From contig NZ_JAFBBZ010000001.1 of assembly GCF_016907435.1 (NCBI RefSeq), positions 3,968,001 to 4,032,000 on the forward strand: a DNA stretch of 64,000 nt, read 5' to 3'. The notes below the pieces were generated by a model. That model worked only from the letters and a program-made list of their open reading frames with translations. It searched no databases and had not been told where the DNA came from. Positions 24,587-34,390 of this stretch are shown here, piece by piece. Both the position numbers and the translations under genes were made by a program. Numbering within the stretch: position 1 is the first letter of the stretch; each line of letters starts with the position of its first letter. This DNA comes from Nocardioides salarius (GTDB lineage: Bacteria > Actinomycetota > Actinomycetes > Propionibacteriales > Nocardioidaceae).

Positions 24587-25909
24587 TCAGCGGCTCCAGT
24601 CGACGGCGTCGTGCTGGGCCAGCAGCCGGGCGCCCCGCACGGGGTCGTGCTGGGCGACCCACGTGATCCTGCCCCGCAGGTGCTGGGCGAAGGCCGGGTG
24701 CCGCTCGCGGTTCTGGGTGCTGGGGCCGTGGGTGAGGCAGTTGTGCAGGATCGCCCGCAGCCGGTCGACCTCGGCGCGGGAGACCCGGGGCCGCTCGTTG
24801 ACCACGAGACCCCCGAGGACCTGGCGCCCTCCGCGCGGCATCACGCCGGTCTTGCGCTGGTTGAGGCGGAAGCCCTCGTCGCGCACGACCCCCTCGATCG
24901 CGTCGAGCAGCCGCGAGGTGCCCGTGCCCCAGGACCGGCCTCCGGAGAAGGCGAGGTCGTCGGCGTAGCGCGTGTAGCGCCCGCCCCACGACGCGGCCAG
25001 GGCGCTCAGTCGCACGTCGAGCCGGAAGGCGGCGAGGTTGGCCAGGGCCGGCGAGGTGGGGGCGCCCTGGGGCAGGTGGGGTGCGGCGAGCCGGCGCCCG
25101 AGCCGCCAGTGCGCATCGAGGAGGGCGTCGTCGGCGGGCCTGGGCACGCTGCGCCACAGCGACAGGGGCAGGACGCTGGTCACCAGCCCCGACAGGCGGT
25201 GCGCCACCGGCTCTGGGTAGCCGGCGCTGCGCCAGATCCCGTACACGCGGGCGACGGTGACGCTGGCGAAGAACGACTCCAGGTCCAGGCGCAGCACCAC
25301 CGGCCGCCCGGCGTGCGGCAGCGCGTAGGTCCGCACCGAGCCACCCGGCCGGAAGCCCCGCGCCGCCTCGTGCGGCGGGACCGAGGACAGCACCTCGTCG
25401 AGCAGGCGGCGCTGGATGCCTTTCAGCTCGAGCTTGGGGGCCTCCAGCACCCGGATCGCCCCGCTCGACGCGACGCGGTGGCTGACGCGGTAGTGCTGCA
25501 GGCGCCCCTGGCTCGTCGTGCGGGCCAGGCGCCGCGGATCGGCGTACCACTCCAGCTCGCTGCTGGTGAGACCGAGCCACCCCGCGAGGTCGTTGAGGTC
25601 GTGCAGGGTCGGCAGCCCCCACCGGTTGGTGAGCATCCGGGTGCCCACGACCGGTCGGGTCGCGGGTCGCGCCGCGGCGTCGGCGTCGACGAAGGCGGCG
25701 ACGATGCGCGCCAGCTCCCGCGGGCGGTCCAGCGGCGGTCGCGGGTACAGCTCGAGCGTGTGCCGGGCCAGCCGGTCCAGCCACCGGCGTCGACTGCCCA
25801 GGACCTCCGCGCCGCTGGCCACCAGGCCGCGCTGCGTCCAGCTCCCGGCGAGGAGTCCCGCGGCCAGCGCGTGCGCGAGGTCGTCCCTCACCGTGCCCCC
25901 TCCGGGCAC
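24587..25909 (-). CDS. Retron-like reverse transcriptase
   Basis: The 440-residue protein has reverse transcriptase motifs in order: LRLDLESFFASV with Asp209, LPQGAPTSPALANL (residues 279-292) and catalytic YADDLAFSG with YADD at 315-318. RQVLGGLVVN follows at 363-370. The N-terminal NDLAGWLGLTSSELEWYAD and IQRRLLDEVLSSVPPHEAARGF segments are as in retron RTs. The usual retron VTG triplet after YADD is LGG here. No effector, toxin or Cas gene adjoins it, so a defence role cannot be read from context. The GTG at 25891 is an alternative start. It is leftward, 66 nt from znuA. Confidence 0.85.
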   Translation of the reverse strand: MPGGGTVRDDLAHALAAGLLAGSWTQRGLVASGAEVLGSRRRWLDRLARHTLELYPRPPLDRPRELARIVAAFVDADAAARPATRPVVGTRMLTNRWGLPTLHDLNDLAGWLGLTSSELEWYADPRRLARTTSQGRLQHYRVSHRVASSGAIRVLEAPKLELKGIQRRLLDEVLSSVPPHEAARGFRPGGSVRTYALPHAGRPVVLRLDLESFFASVTVARVYGIWRSAGYPEPVAHRLSGLVTSVLPLSLWRSVPRPADDALLDAHWRLGRRLAAPHLPQGAPTSPALANLAAFRLDVRLSALAASWGGRYTRYADDLAFSGGRSWGTGTSRLLDAIEGVVRDEGFRLNQRKTGVMPRGGRQVLGGLVVNERPRVSRAEVDRLRAILHNCLTHGPSTQNRERHPAFAQHLRGRITWVAQHDPVRGARLLAQHDAVDWSR

Positions 25910-25970
25910 CCGAGCGGTCCGGGAGCCTCGAGCCTGGTGTGCGGCAGCGCTGCCCGACCTGTCCCGTCGT

Positions 25971-26010
25971 GCGCGCGAGGACCTGCAGCGGAGCGCAGCG
26001 TCTCGCGCGC
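25971..26010 (-). other. Inverted repeat upstream of the reverse transcriptase, possible ncRNA
   Basis: Arms GCGCGCGAG (25971-25979) and CTCGCGCGC (26002-26010) enclose a 22-nt loop in the 247-bp gap before the RT gene. Retrons encode a structured msr-msd RNA just upstream of the RT, so this is the place to look. I cannot identify msr or msd boundaries or the priming G. Confidence 0.25.
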
Positions 26011-26156
26011 GGTGCGGTGCCCGGACGTACCGGTGGCCCCCGGGGTAGCCCCGGGGAGGTGGACCGACGTCGCGCGCCAGCTCACCGTCTCGAGAAGGCG
26101 CTGCCGCACGCGGTGACCATATCCTTTACCTGGAGCTCCCGGGCTAGGGTCGGCTC

Positions 26157-26477
26157 GTGCTCGTCGTCAACAGGTTCCGCGTCCCCGAGGACGAGGCGGT
26201 GCAGTTCCGCGCCGACCTCGAGAGCGCGCACGCGGTGCTCGCCGCCCGACCCGGCTACGTCGACGGCACCGTGGGGCGCAACCTCGACGAGCCCACGCTG
26301 TGGGTGCTGACCACGCGCTGGGAGCACGTGGGCGCCTACCGCCGCGCGCTGTCGTCGTACGACGTCAAGATGGGCGCGGTGCGCCTGCTCGCGAGGGCGA
26401 TCGACGAGGCCAGCGCCTACGAGCTCGTCGAGCCCGGGACCGACCTCAACGTGGCGGCCGCCCGGTCGTTAGGCTGA
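26157..26477 (+). CDS. Antibiotic-biosynthesis-monooxygenase (ABM) domain protein
   Basis: The 106-residue protein has the dimeric alpha/beta ABM pattern: VVNRFRVPEDEAVQFRADLESAHAVLAARPGYVDGTVGRNLDEP, then TLWVLTTRWEHVGAYRRALSS. Small ABM proteins include quinol-type monooxygenases and heme-degrading enzymes; the residues typical of heme degradation are not clear here. A TAGGGT at 26145-26150 is 6 nt before the GTG, so it is leaderless. The gene stands alone between the RT and glyS. Confidence 0.75.
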   Translation: MLVVNRFRVPEDEAVQFRADLESAHAVLAARPGYVDGTVGRNLDEPTLWVLTTRWEHVGAYRRALSSYDVKMGAVRLLARAIDEASAYELVEPGTDLNVAAARSLG

Positions 26478-26547
26478 GCTCTTCCCGCACGTCCTCCCGC
26501 CCGCCGGCAGCCAGCCGGTGCGCCTGCACGCGAAAGTGAGCCCCTCC

Positions 26548-27945
<1,398 letters not shown>

Positions 27946-27968
27946 GGCGCCGCATGCACAATGGTCGG

Positions 27969-28742
27969 ATGCTGAGCAGCCACCCCCTCCGGGGGAGCGC
28001 CACCCGCGTGGTCGCGCCCCTGGCCGCCCTGGTCCTCACGGTCGGCGCCCTGGGCGCCTGCTCGGGCGACGACGCCGACGAGGCGTCGTCGTCGTCGAGC
28101 CCGACCCCGGGTGAGGACACCACGATCGACCCCACCGCCGGTGCCGAGGAGACGCCCTACCTGCCGGTGCCCGACGGGGTCGAGCTGACCGAGCAGGGCA
28201 GCGCCCTCGAGGTCGGCGACTCCGCGACGGTGGCCTACCAGCCCAACCAGAAGGACGTGGGTGTCCTCGACATCACCGTCACCGACCTGCGCAAGACCTC
28301 CTTCAAGGAGTCCTTCCAGGGCTGGAAGCTCGACAAGAACGTCAAGAAGTCGCAGCCCTACTTCGTGCGCGCGAAGGTCAAGAACGTCGGCGAGGACAAC
28401 CTCGGGGGCAAGCGGGTGCCGCTCTACCTCGTGGACGGGGAGAACACGCTCGTGGAGTCCTCCACGTTCGTGAGCACCTTCAAGCCCTGCCCGTCGAAGG
28501 CGCTGCCCAAGAAGTTCGGCCCGGGCAAGAAGGTCACCACCTGCCTGGTCTACCTGGCGCCCGCCAAGGGCGACCTCGAGGCGATCAGCTTCCGCCCGGC
28601 CCAGGAGTTCAACCCGATCACCTGGACCGGCGAGGTCCTCAAGATCGGCGAGAAGACGGCCGAGCAGAAGCAGGCCGCCAAGGAGAAGAAGCAGCAGGGC
28701 AAGAAGAAGAACAACAACGGCGACGGCAACGGCAACGGTTAG
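27969..28742 (+). CDS. Lipoprotein with DUF4352-like immunoglobulin fold
   Basis: The 257-residue protein has a signal peptide with lipobox LGAC (Cys31) and a Ser/Thr-rich acidic spacer. A beta-rich domain follows (GVLDITVTDLRKTSFKESF, PYFVRAKVKNVGEDNLGG, PCPSK...TTCLVY). This resembles DUF4352-type surface lipoproteins of unknown role. The C-terminus is a Lys-rich tail ending in Asn/Gly repeats. The ATG is 6 nt after CACAAT (27957-27962), a leaderless start. The tail may contact anionic wall polymers, which is a guess. Confidence 0.7.
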   Translation: MLSSHPLRGSATRVVAPLAALVLTVGALGACSGDDADEASSSSSPTPGEDTTIDPTAGAEETPYLPVPDGVELTEQGSALEVGDSATVAYQPNQKDVGVLDITVTDLRKTSFKESFQGWKLDKNVKKSQPYFVRAKVKNVGEDNLGGKRVPLYLVDGENTLVESSTFVSTFKPCPSKALPKKFGPGKKVTTCLVYLAPAKGDLEAISFRPAQEFNPITWTGEVLKIGEKTAEQKQAAKEKKQQGKKKNNNGDGNGNG

Positions 28743-28795
28743 TCGGCCTCCCCACCTGATTTGGGCGGGGCCGGGCGGCCCGCGAGAATGAGCCC

Positions 28796-29950
28796 ATGCC
28801 CAGCCCCGCCCCGTCCGCCGTCTTCCCCGGCCTGCGCCTGGGCGACCTCGAGGTGGCGACGCCGGTGGTGCTCGCGCCGATGGCCGGCATCACCAACGCG
28901 GCGTACCGCCGCCTGTGTGCCGAGCAGGGTGCCGGCCTCTACGTCTGCGAGATGATCACCAGCCGCGGCCTGGTCGAGGGCGACAAGCACACCCTCGACA
29001 TGCTCGTCTTCGACGAGGCCGAGACCACGCGGTCGGTGCAGCTCTACGGCAGCGACCCGGTGCACGTCGGCAAGGCCGCCGAGATCCTGTGCACCGAGCA
29101 CGGCGTCGACCACATCGACCTCAACTTCGGGTGCCCGGTGCCCAAGGTGACCCGCAAGGGCGGGGGAGGCGCGCTGCCCTGGAAGCGCGGGCTGCTGGGC
29201 GAGATCCTCGAGGCCGCCGTCGGCGCGGCGTCGCGCCACGGGGTGCCGGTGACGATGAAGACCCGCAAGGGCATCGACGACGACCACCTGACCTACCTCG
29301 ACGCCGGGCGCATCGCCCAGGAGGCCGGTTGCGCTGCGATCGCCCTGCACGGGCGCACCGTCTCGCAGGCCTACTCGGGCCGCGCCGACTGGGAGGCGAT
29401 CGGCGAGCTGGTGGCCCACGTCGACATCCCGGTGCTCGGCAACGGGGACATCTGGGAGGCCGCCGACGCGGTGCGGATGGTCGAGCAGACCGGGGCCGCC
29501 GGCGTCGTCGTGGGCCGCGGCTGCCTCGGGCGGCCGTGGCTCTTCCGCGACCTGGCCGCTGCCTTCGCCGGGGAGCAGGTGGCGACCCTGCCGACGCTCG
29601 GCGAGGTGCGCGACATGATGCGCCGCCACGCCGAGCTGCTGTGCCGCCACATGGGCGAGGAGCGCGGCTGCAAGGAGTTCCGCAAGCACGTCTCGTGGTA
29701 CCTCAAGGGCTTCGCCGCCGGCAGCGACGCGCGCCGCTCGCTCGGCCTGGTCTCCTCGCTCGCCGACCTCGACGCGCTGCTCGCCGACCTCGACCCCGAC
29801 GAGCAGTTCCCGACGGCCGCGCTGGGTGCGCCGCGCGGTCGCCAGGGCTCGCCACGGGCGAGGGTCGCGCTGCCCGAGGGCTGGCTCGACGACACCGACG
29901 GGCGCGGGCAGGCCACCCCCGAGGACGCCGTGGAGACCACCGGCGGCTGA
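28796..29950 (+). CDS. dusB: tRNA-dihydrouridine synthase
   Basis: The 384-residue FMN enzyme reduces uridines in the tRNA D-loop. It has APMAGITNAAYRRLC, the catalytic LNFGCPVPKVTRKGGG with the proton-donor Cys near residue 112, HGRTVSQAYSGRADW and GNGDIWEAADA. These are classic DusB-type motifs. GAGAAT at 28784-28789 lies 6 nt before the ATG, consistent with a leaderless mRNA. The C-terminal extension beyond residue 350 is longer than in E. coli DusB, as usual in actinobacteria. Confidence 0.93.
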   Translation: MPSPAPSAVFPGLRLGDLEVATPVVLAPMAGITNAAYRRLCAEQGAGLYVCEMITSRGLVEGDKHTLDMLVFDEAETTRSVQLYGSDPVHVGKAAEILCTEHGVDHIDLNFGCPVPKVTRKGGGGALPWKRGLLGEILEAAVGAASRHGVPVTMKTRKGIDDDHLTYLDAGRIAQEAGCAAIALHGRTVSQAYSGRADWEAIGELVAHVDIPVLGNGDIWEAADAVRMVEQTGAAGVVVGRGCLGRPWLFRDLAAAFAGEQVATLPTLGEVRDMMRRHAELLCRHMGEERGCKEFRKHVSWYLKGFAAGSDARRSLGLVSSLADLDALLADLDPDEQFPTAALGAPRGRQGSPRARVALPEGWLDDTDGRGQATPEDAVETTGG

Positions 29951-30091
29951 GCGCTGGTGAGCGAGCACACGCACGATTTTGCCCGCGATGATGCCGGATG
30001 CGGCGCTGCGGTGTGCTTCAGTAGGGAACTTCGCCGGCCCGCCACAGCGGACCGGCGTCGCCTGTGTCATCAACAGCAAAGGATCAGCGCT

Positions 30092-31021
30092 GTGGCAGAC
30101 CTACGCCACAAGCGGGACGCCAATGCCCGCCTCCGCCCTCGCGCCACCGTCGTGGCCGGGACCCTCGCCGTGCTGGCGACCGCCTCTGCGGTCACCGTCG
30201 GCATCGCCTCCTCCGAGCCCACGGCCACCGAGGTGCCCGTCGCCGCCTCGGTCTCCGAGCTGAGCGCCGGCATCACCGCCGCCGAGCTCGACGACCGCGG
30301 ATCCGTGGTCTCGCGCTCCTCCGACCGCTCGCTGGCGACCGCACCGGTGCGCCAGGGCGTGCGGCTGGAGAAGAAGTCCGCCCTCGACAAGATGATGGCC
30401 CCCGCGGCGGTCCAGGCCGCCGTCGCCGGCGCCGACGCCAAGCTGTGGACCACCGCCGACCTCAACCTGTGGGTCTCCCCGGCGAAGAAGGCCGGCAAGG
30501 ACGGTGTCCTGGGTGCCGAGAAGAAGGTGCTGGTCACCGGGCGCTCGCTCTACGGCCGCGACGAGGTCGTGGTCGGCGGCACGTCGCGCTGGGTCAGCGC
30601 CGGCTACCTGAGCGACGAGAAGCCGGTCGACGAGCAGGAGTCCGAGCCGGCTGCCGCGGCTGCCTCCTCGAACGCCACCTGCAGCAACGGCACGTCGGTC
30701 CCGTCCGGCGTCAGCCCCAACATCGTCAAGGTGCACCGGGCGGTCTGCGCGGCCTTCCCCGAGATCACCACCTACGGCACCTTCCGCGGCGACGGCGAGC
30801 ACGCCCAGGGCATCGCGGTCGACATCATGGTCAGCGGCTCGCGCGGCTGGCAGGTCGCGGAGTTCGTGCGCGCCAACGCCGGCAGCCTCGGTGTCTCCTA
30901 CGCGATCTACTCGCAGAGCATCTGGTCGGTCGAGCGCGGCAGCGAGGGCTGGCGGGGCATGTCGGACCGTGGTTCGACCACCGCCAACCACTACGACCAC
31001 GTGCACGTCACGACCTACTGA
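30092..31021 (+). CDS. Secreted protein with M15-like (ARB_07466-type) C-terminal domain
   Basis: The 309-residue protein has a Tat-like or long Sec signal (RPRATVVAGTLAVLATASAV). A central SH3-like module is LWTTADLNLWVSPAKKAGKDG...TGRSLYGRDEVVVGGTSRWVS. The C-terminal domain of about 100 residues contains GEHAQGIAVDIMV and HYDHVHV, which match the His/Asp zinc ligands of M15-type peptidases and the ARB_07466-like domain. It is likely exported and acts on, or binds, peptidoglycan. I chose the GTG at 30092 because AAAGGA lies 8 nt upstream; an in-frame start at 29957 would add 45 residues with no signal character. Confidence 0.72.
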   Translation: MADLRHKRDANARLRPRATVVAGTLAVLATASAVTVGIASSEPTATEVPVAASVSELSAGITAAELDDRGSVVSRSSDRSLATAPVRQGVRLEKKSALDKMMAPAAVQAAVAGADAKLWTTADLNLWVSPAKKAGKDGVLGAEKKVLVTGRSLYGRDEVVVGGTSRWVSAGYLSDEKPVDEQESEPAAAAASSNATCSNGTSVPSGVSPNIVKVHRAVCAAFPEITTYGTFRGDGEHAQGIAVDIMVSGSRGWQVAEFVRANAGSLGVSYAIYSQSIWSVERGSEGWRGMSDRGSTTANHYDHVHVTTY

Positions 31022-31105
31022 CGCCGGTGCAGCGCCGCCCCGAGTGGGCGGCCTCACCAGTGCACGAGTGTTTCGGCGCGGGCCGCACCGGGTAGCCTCG
31101 TCGAC

Positions 31106-32275
31106 ATGGGGGGCCGTTTCGCTGTGCTCGTAGCCGCCGCGGTCTCGACCGCGGTGGCCCTCAGCGGTGTGCTGCTGCTGCGCGCCGAGGACGGCGCCGG
31201 CGGGTCCGAGGCGCTCGACCCCTCGAGCTCCCAGGTTTCCGACACGGCCACGACGCAGGCGGCGACGGTCGAGGACCCGCCCGACCCCTCCACCCTGCCG
31301 TCCCTGGGCCTGCAGTTCCACGGCACCTGGACCCACTACGACGCCGCGGAGCGCGACGAGGTGCTCGACCGCATCGAGGCGTCCGGCGCCTCGTGGGTGC
31401 GCCTCGACGTCGGCTGGGCGATGCTCCAGCCGCGGCCCGGCGGCTTCGACGAGGGCTGGGCGGTGCCCCTGGTCGACGAGGTGATGGACCAGCTGCGCGA
31501 GCGCGACCTCAAGGTCCTCGTGATGTTCTGGCTGACCCCGTCGTGGGCCTCGTCGGAGCCCGACGACTTCACCGCGCAGTACACCAGTCCCGACGACGCC
31601 GGCGACTACGCCGACGCGCTGGGCGAGGTGGCACAGCGCTGGGGCGACGTCGTCGACGCCTACGAGATCTGGAACGAGCCCAACCTCGAGGTCTTCTACC
31701 ACGGCACCGACCCCGAGACGTACGCCGAGCTGCTCTGCGCGGCGTACCCCGTCGTGCGCCGTGAGGACCCCGGGTCACGGGTGGTCTTCGGCGGGCTGAT
31801 GTACAACGACGACGACTGGCTCCAGCGCGCCTACGACGCCGGGGCGGGCGGCTGCTTCGACGTGATGTCGGTGCACTCCTACCAGGCCCCGGCCGACTCG
31901 GCGCCCAGCGTCGAGGACGACGGAGAGGTCTGGAACCTGCGCAACCTCGACGAGGTGCGCGAGACGATGATCGAGAACGGCGACCGGCTCCCGGTGTGGA
32001 TCACCGAGTTCGGCTGGAGCGTGCACGACAACGATGCCGAGACCGAGCCGTGGCGACGTGGGGTCGACGAGGCCACCCAGGCCCGCTACGCCGCGGAGGC
32101 CCTGACGCTGCTCGCCGAGGACTTCCCCTACGTCGGCGCAGCGTTCTGGTACAAGGACGCGGCCAACGACGAGAGCACCGACGAGCACCAGGAGGGCTAC
32201 GCCATGCTCGACGAGGAGCGCCGCCCACGCCCGGTCTGGCAGGCCTTCCGCGACCTCTACGGGGTGACCCGGTGA
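31106..32275 (+). CDS. Membrane-anchored glycoside hydrolase (clan A, GH39/GH5-like)
   Basis: The 389-residue protein has one N-terminal membrane segment and a Ser/Thr-rich linker. A TIM barrel follows. The acid/base glutamate is in YEIWNEPN (Glu191) and the nucleophile in VWITEFGWS (Glu301). It likely cleaves a beta-linked polysaccharide outside the membrane. It opens the exopolysaccharide operon, so trimming or releasing that polymer is a reasonable role. TAGCCT at 31093-31098 is 7 nt before the ATG. Its stop shares GTGA with the next start. Confidence 0.82.
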   Translation: MGGRFAVLVAAAVSTAVALSGVLLLRAEDGAGGSEALDPSSSQVSDTATTQAATVEDPPDPSTLPSLGLQFHGTWTHYDAAERDEVLDRIEASGASWVRLDVGWAMLQPRPGGFDEGWAVPLVDEVMDQLRERDLKVLVMFWLTPSWASSEPDDFTAQYTSPDDAGDYADALGEVAQRWGDVVDAYEIWNEPNLEVFYHGTDPETYAELLCAAYPVVRREDPGSRVVFGGLMYNDDDWLQRAYDAGAGGCFDVMSVHSYQAPADSAPSVEDDGEVWNLRNLDEVRETMIENGDRLPVWITEFGWSVHDNDAETEPWRRGVDEATQARYAAEALTLLAEDFPYVGAAFWYKDAANDESTDEHQEGYAMLDEERRPRPVWQAFRDLYGVTR

Positions 32276-33567
32276 CCGGGGCACCGTTCCTGGGCGTGCT
32301 GGCCAGGGCGCTGCGCTTCCGCTGGGCGGTGCTGCTCGCGGTGCTGGTCCCCGCCGCGGCCGTCGGGGTCCTGGCCGTCGAGACGCGCGCCGACGACACC
32401 ACCGCGGTCGCGGTGGTGGGCGTGGCCCCCGAGTCGGCCGACGTGCTCAGCACCGACGCGGTGCAGCTGGCCCTGGGCCGCTACTCGGTGGTCCTGACCT
32501 CCCCGGAGGTGCTGCGCGAGGTCGCCTCCGAGACCGGCATCTCCGTCGACGTGCTCGACGCCGCCGTCGACGTCACCGCCTCGCAGGAGGCCGGCAACCT
32601 GGCCGTGCGAGCCACCCTGCCCAGCACCGACGACGCGCTGCTGGTGGCCCGGGCCGTGGCCGAGCAGACCGTGACGCTGGGCGAGGAGGATCCCCTCGCC
32701 GACGCGACGGTGCTCTCCGGCGCCCGCACCGAGGCCCCCGGCCTGCTCTCGTCCACCCGGGCGCTGCAGGCGCTGCTGGTGCTCGCCGCGCTCCTCGCCG
32801 CGCTGGTGGTCGCCTACGCCCTCGAGGCGGTGCGTCCGCGCACCCGCACCGGCGGCGACGCGGCCGGCGCGGCCGGCGGCCCGGTGCTCGGCAGCCTGCC
32901 CGCCTTCACCTCCGCCTGGCCGCGGCGCGCGGTCGCCCCCGACAGCGAGATCCTGGCCTCGGCGCGCTCCCTGCGCTCGGGGTTCCTGGCCTCCGCCTCC
33001 AGCGTCCCCGACGGCCCGGTCGTGGTGGTGGGCGCCGAGGCCGGCGCCGGCGCCAGCACCGTGTCCTTCCTGCTCGCGCGCACGCTGGCGGACCGGGGGC
33101 AGTCCACCCTGGTGGTCGACCTCGATCTGGACCACGCCGGTCTGAGCGCCACGATGGGCACCCCCAGCCGCTTCGCCCTGCACGACGCGCTCACCGAGAG
33201 CGCCCCGCTCGCCGAGACGGTCCACCGCGAGGGGGCCGTGGCGGTGCTGACCACCGAGCCGCTCAGCGGCGTCGACGACCTCGTCGACCGCCGCCTGCCC
33301 GACCTGCTCAAGCGCAGCGCCGACCGCTACGACGTCGTGCTCTGCGACAGCGCGCCCCTGGGCGCCGGCGAGCTGAGCGAGGTCGTCGCCGGGCACGCCG
33401 CCTCGGCGGTCGTGGTGGTGCGTGCGGGCACGTCGACGGCGGCCGTCGCGCGCACCGCGACCCGGCTGCAGCGCCTGGGCGTCCCGGTGCGCGGCGTGGT
33501 GCTCAACCACGCCACCCGGGCCCAGGCGGAGGCACCCGGCCTGCGCGAGACCGGGCGCGGTGGCTGA
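32272..33567 (+). CDS. Wzz/BY-kinase-like chain-length protein with degenerate Walker A
   Basis: The 431-residue protein has two membrane helices (about residues 17-34 and 163-182) around an extracytoplasmic Wzz-like domain. A cytoplasmic ParA/BY-kinase-like domain follows. Walker A reads GAEAGAGAST (254-263), with Ala261 where the catalytic Lys should be. Walker A' is LVVDLDLDHAG. No C-terminal tyrosine cluster is present. It probably sets polymer length as a scaffold without kinase activity. It overlaps the hydrolase upstream and the deacetylase downstream, so it is part of the coupled operon. Confidence 0.78.
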   Translation: MTGAPFLGVLARALRFRWAVLLAVLVPAAAVGVLAVETRADDTTAVAVVGVAPESADVLSTDAVQLALGRYSVVLTSPEVLREVASETGISVDVLDAAVDVTASQEAGNLAVRATLPSTDDALLVARAVAEQTVTLGEEDPLADATVLSGARTEAPGLLSSTRALQALLVLAALLAALVVAYALEAVRPRTRTGGDAAGAAGGPVLGSLPAFTSAWPRRAVAPDSEILASARSLRSGFLASASSVPDGPVVVVGAEAGAGASTVSFLLARTLADRGQSTLVVDLDLDHAGLSATMGTPSRFALHDALTESAPLAETVHREGAVAVLTTEPLSGVDDLVDRRLPDLLKRSADRYDVVLCDSAPLGAGELSEVVAGHAASAVVVVRAGTSTAAVARTATRLQRLGVPVRGVVLNHATRAQAEAPGLRETGRGG

Positions 33568-34390
33568 GCCGGGGCCCGGCGCCGGGCGTCCGGCGTCGCG
33601 CGGTCGACCGCCCGTGGTGCTGATGTACCACGGGTTCTGCACGCACCGGCGCGACGACGACCCCGAGAACCTCTTCGTCGAGGTCGAGCGCTTCGAGCAG
33701 CAGCTGCGCTGGCTCCTCGACCAGGGGTGGCAGGCCCTCGACCTCGACGGCTACCTGGCCGCGCGAGCCGACCGGGCCCACCGGCCCCGGCGCTCCTTCG
33801 TGGTGACCATCGACGACGGCTTCACCTCGGTGCTGGAGCTGGCCGTGCCGGTGCTCGAACGGCTCGGTGTCCCGGCCCTGCTCTACGTGCCCTCCGACCT
33901 GGCCGGCAGCACGGCCACCTGGCTGCCGCGGCCCGCCGACGAGCCGCTGCTCGACCCCGACGAGCTGCGCCACCTGCATGCGCTGCCGTGGCTCGAGCTC
34001 GGCGTCCACGGCGCCGACCACCTCGACCTGCGCGGGCTCGGCGCCGACGTCCTCGACCACCAGGTCCGTCGCGCGCACGGGCGCCTCGCCGAGCTGGTCG
34101 GCGACCCGCTGCGCTCCTTCGCCTACCCCTTCGGCGCCCACGACGCGGCCGCGCGACAGGCGGTCGCCGCCGAGGGCTTCGACGTCGCGTTCTCGGTCTT
34201 CGACGACGCCGGTCCCCACGCGGTCAGCCGGGTCGACGTCAACGCCACCGACACCCTGGCCTCCTTCCGGCTCAAGACACAGCTGCCCGGCTACCGGCAG
34301 TGGTGGGCGGCGCTCGACCGGGCACCGGTGGTGCGTCGCACCGTGCGCGCCGCGCTGACCTCCCTCGGCGGGCAGCGAGGCGGTCGGTGA
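33560..34390 (+). CDS. Polysaccharide deacetylase (NodB domain, CE4)
   Basis: The 276-residue protein has the NodB catalytic pattern: VVLMYHGF, the metal and catalytic motif TIDDGFTS and the second motif HGADHLDL, then SFAYPFGAHD. CE4 enzymes remove N- or O-acetyl groups from polysaccharides. It has no clear signal peptide, so it may act on lipid-linked intermediates inside the cell. The GTG start overlaps the upstream gene by 8 bp, and its stop overlaps the next start as GTGA. Confidence 0.85.
   Translation: MAEPGPGAGRPASRGRPPVVLMYHGFCTHRRDDDPENLFVEVERFEQQLRWLLDQGWQALDLDGYLAARADRAHRPRRSFVVTIDDGFTSVLELAVPVLERLGVPALLYVPSDLAGSTATWLPRPADEPLLDPDELRHLHALPWLELGVHGADHLDLRGLGADVLDHQVRRAHGRLAELVGDPLRSFAYPFGAHDAAARQAVAAEGFDVAFSVFDDAGPHAVSRVDVNATDTLASFRLKTQLPGYRQWWAALDRAPVVRRTVRAALTSLGGQRGGR

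Noticed and set aside
29957..30091. c-di-AMP (ydaO-type) riboswitch before the secreted hydrolase-like gene
   Set aside because: Such switches often precede wall hydrolase genes in actinobacteria, but I could not find the conserved core in this short gap.
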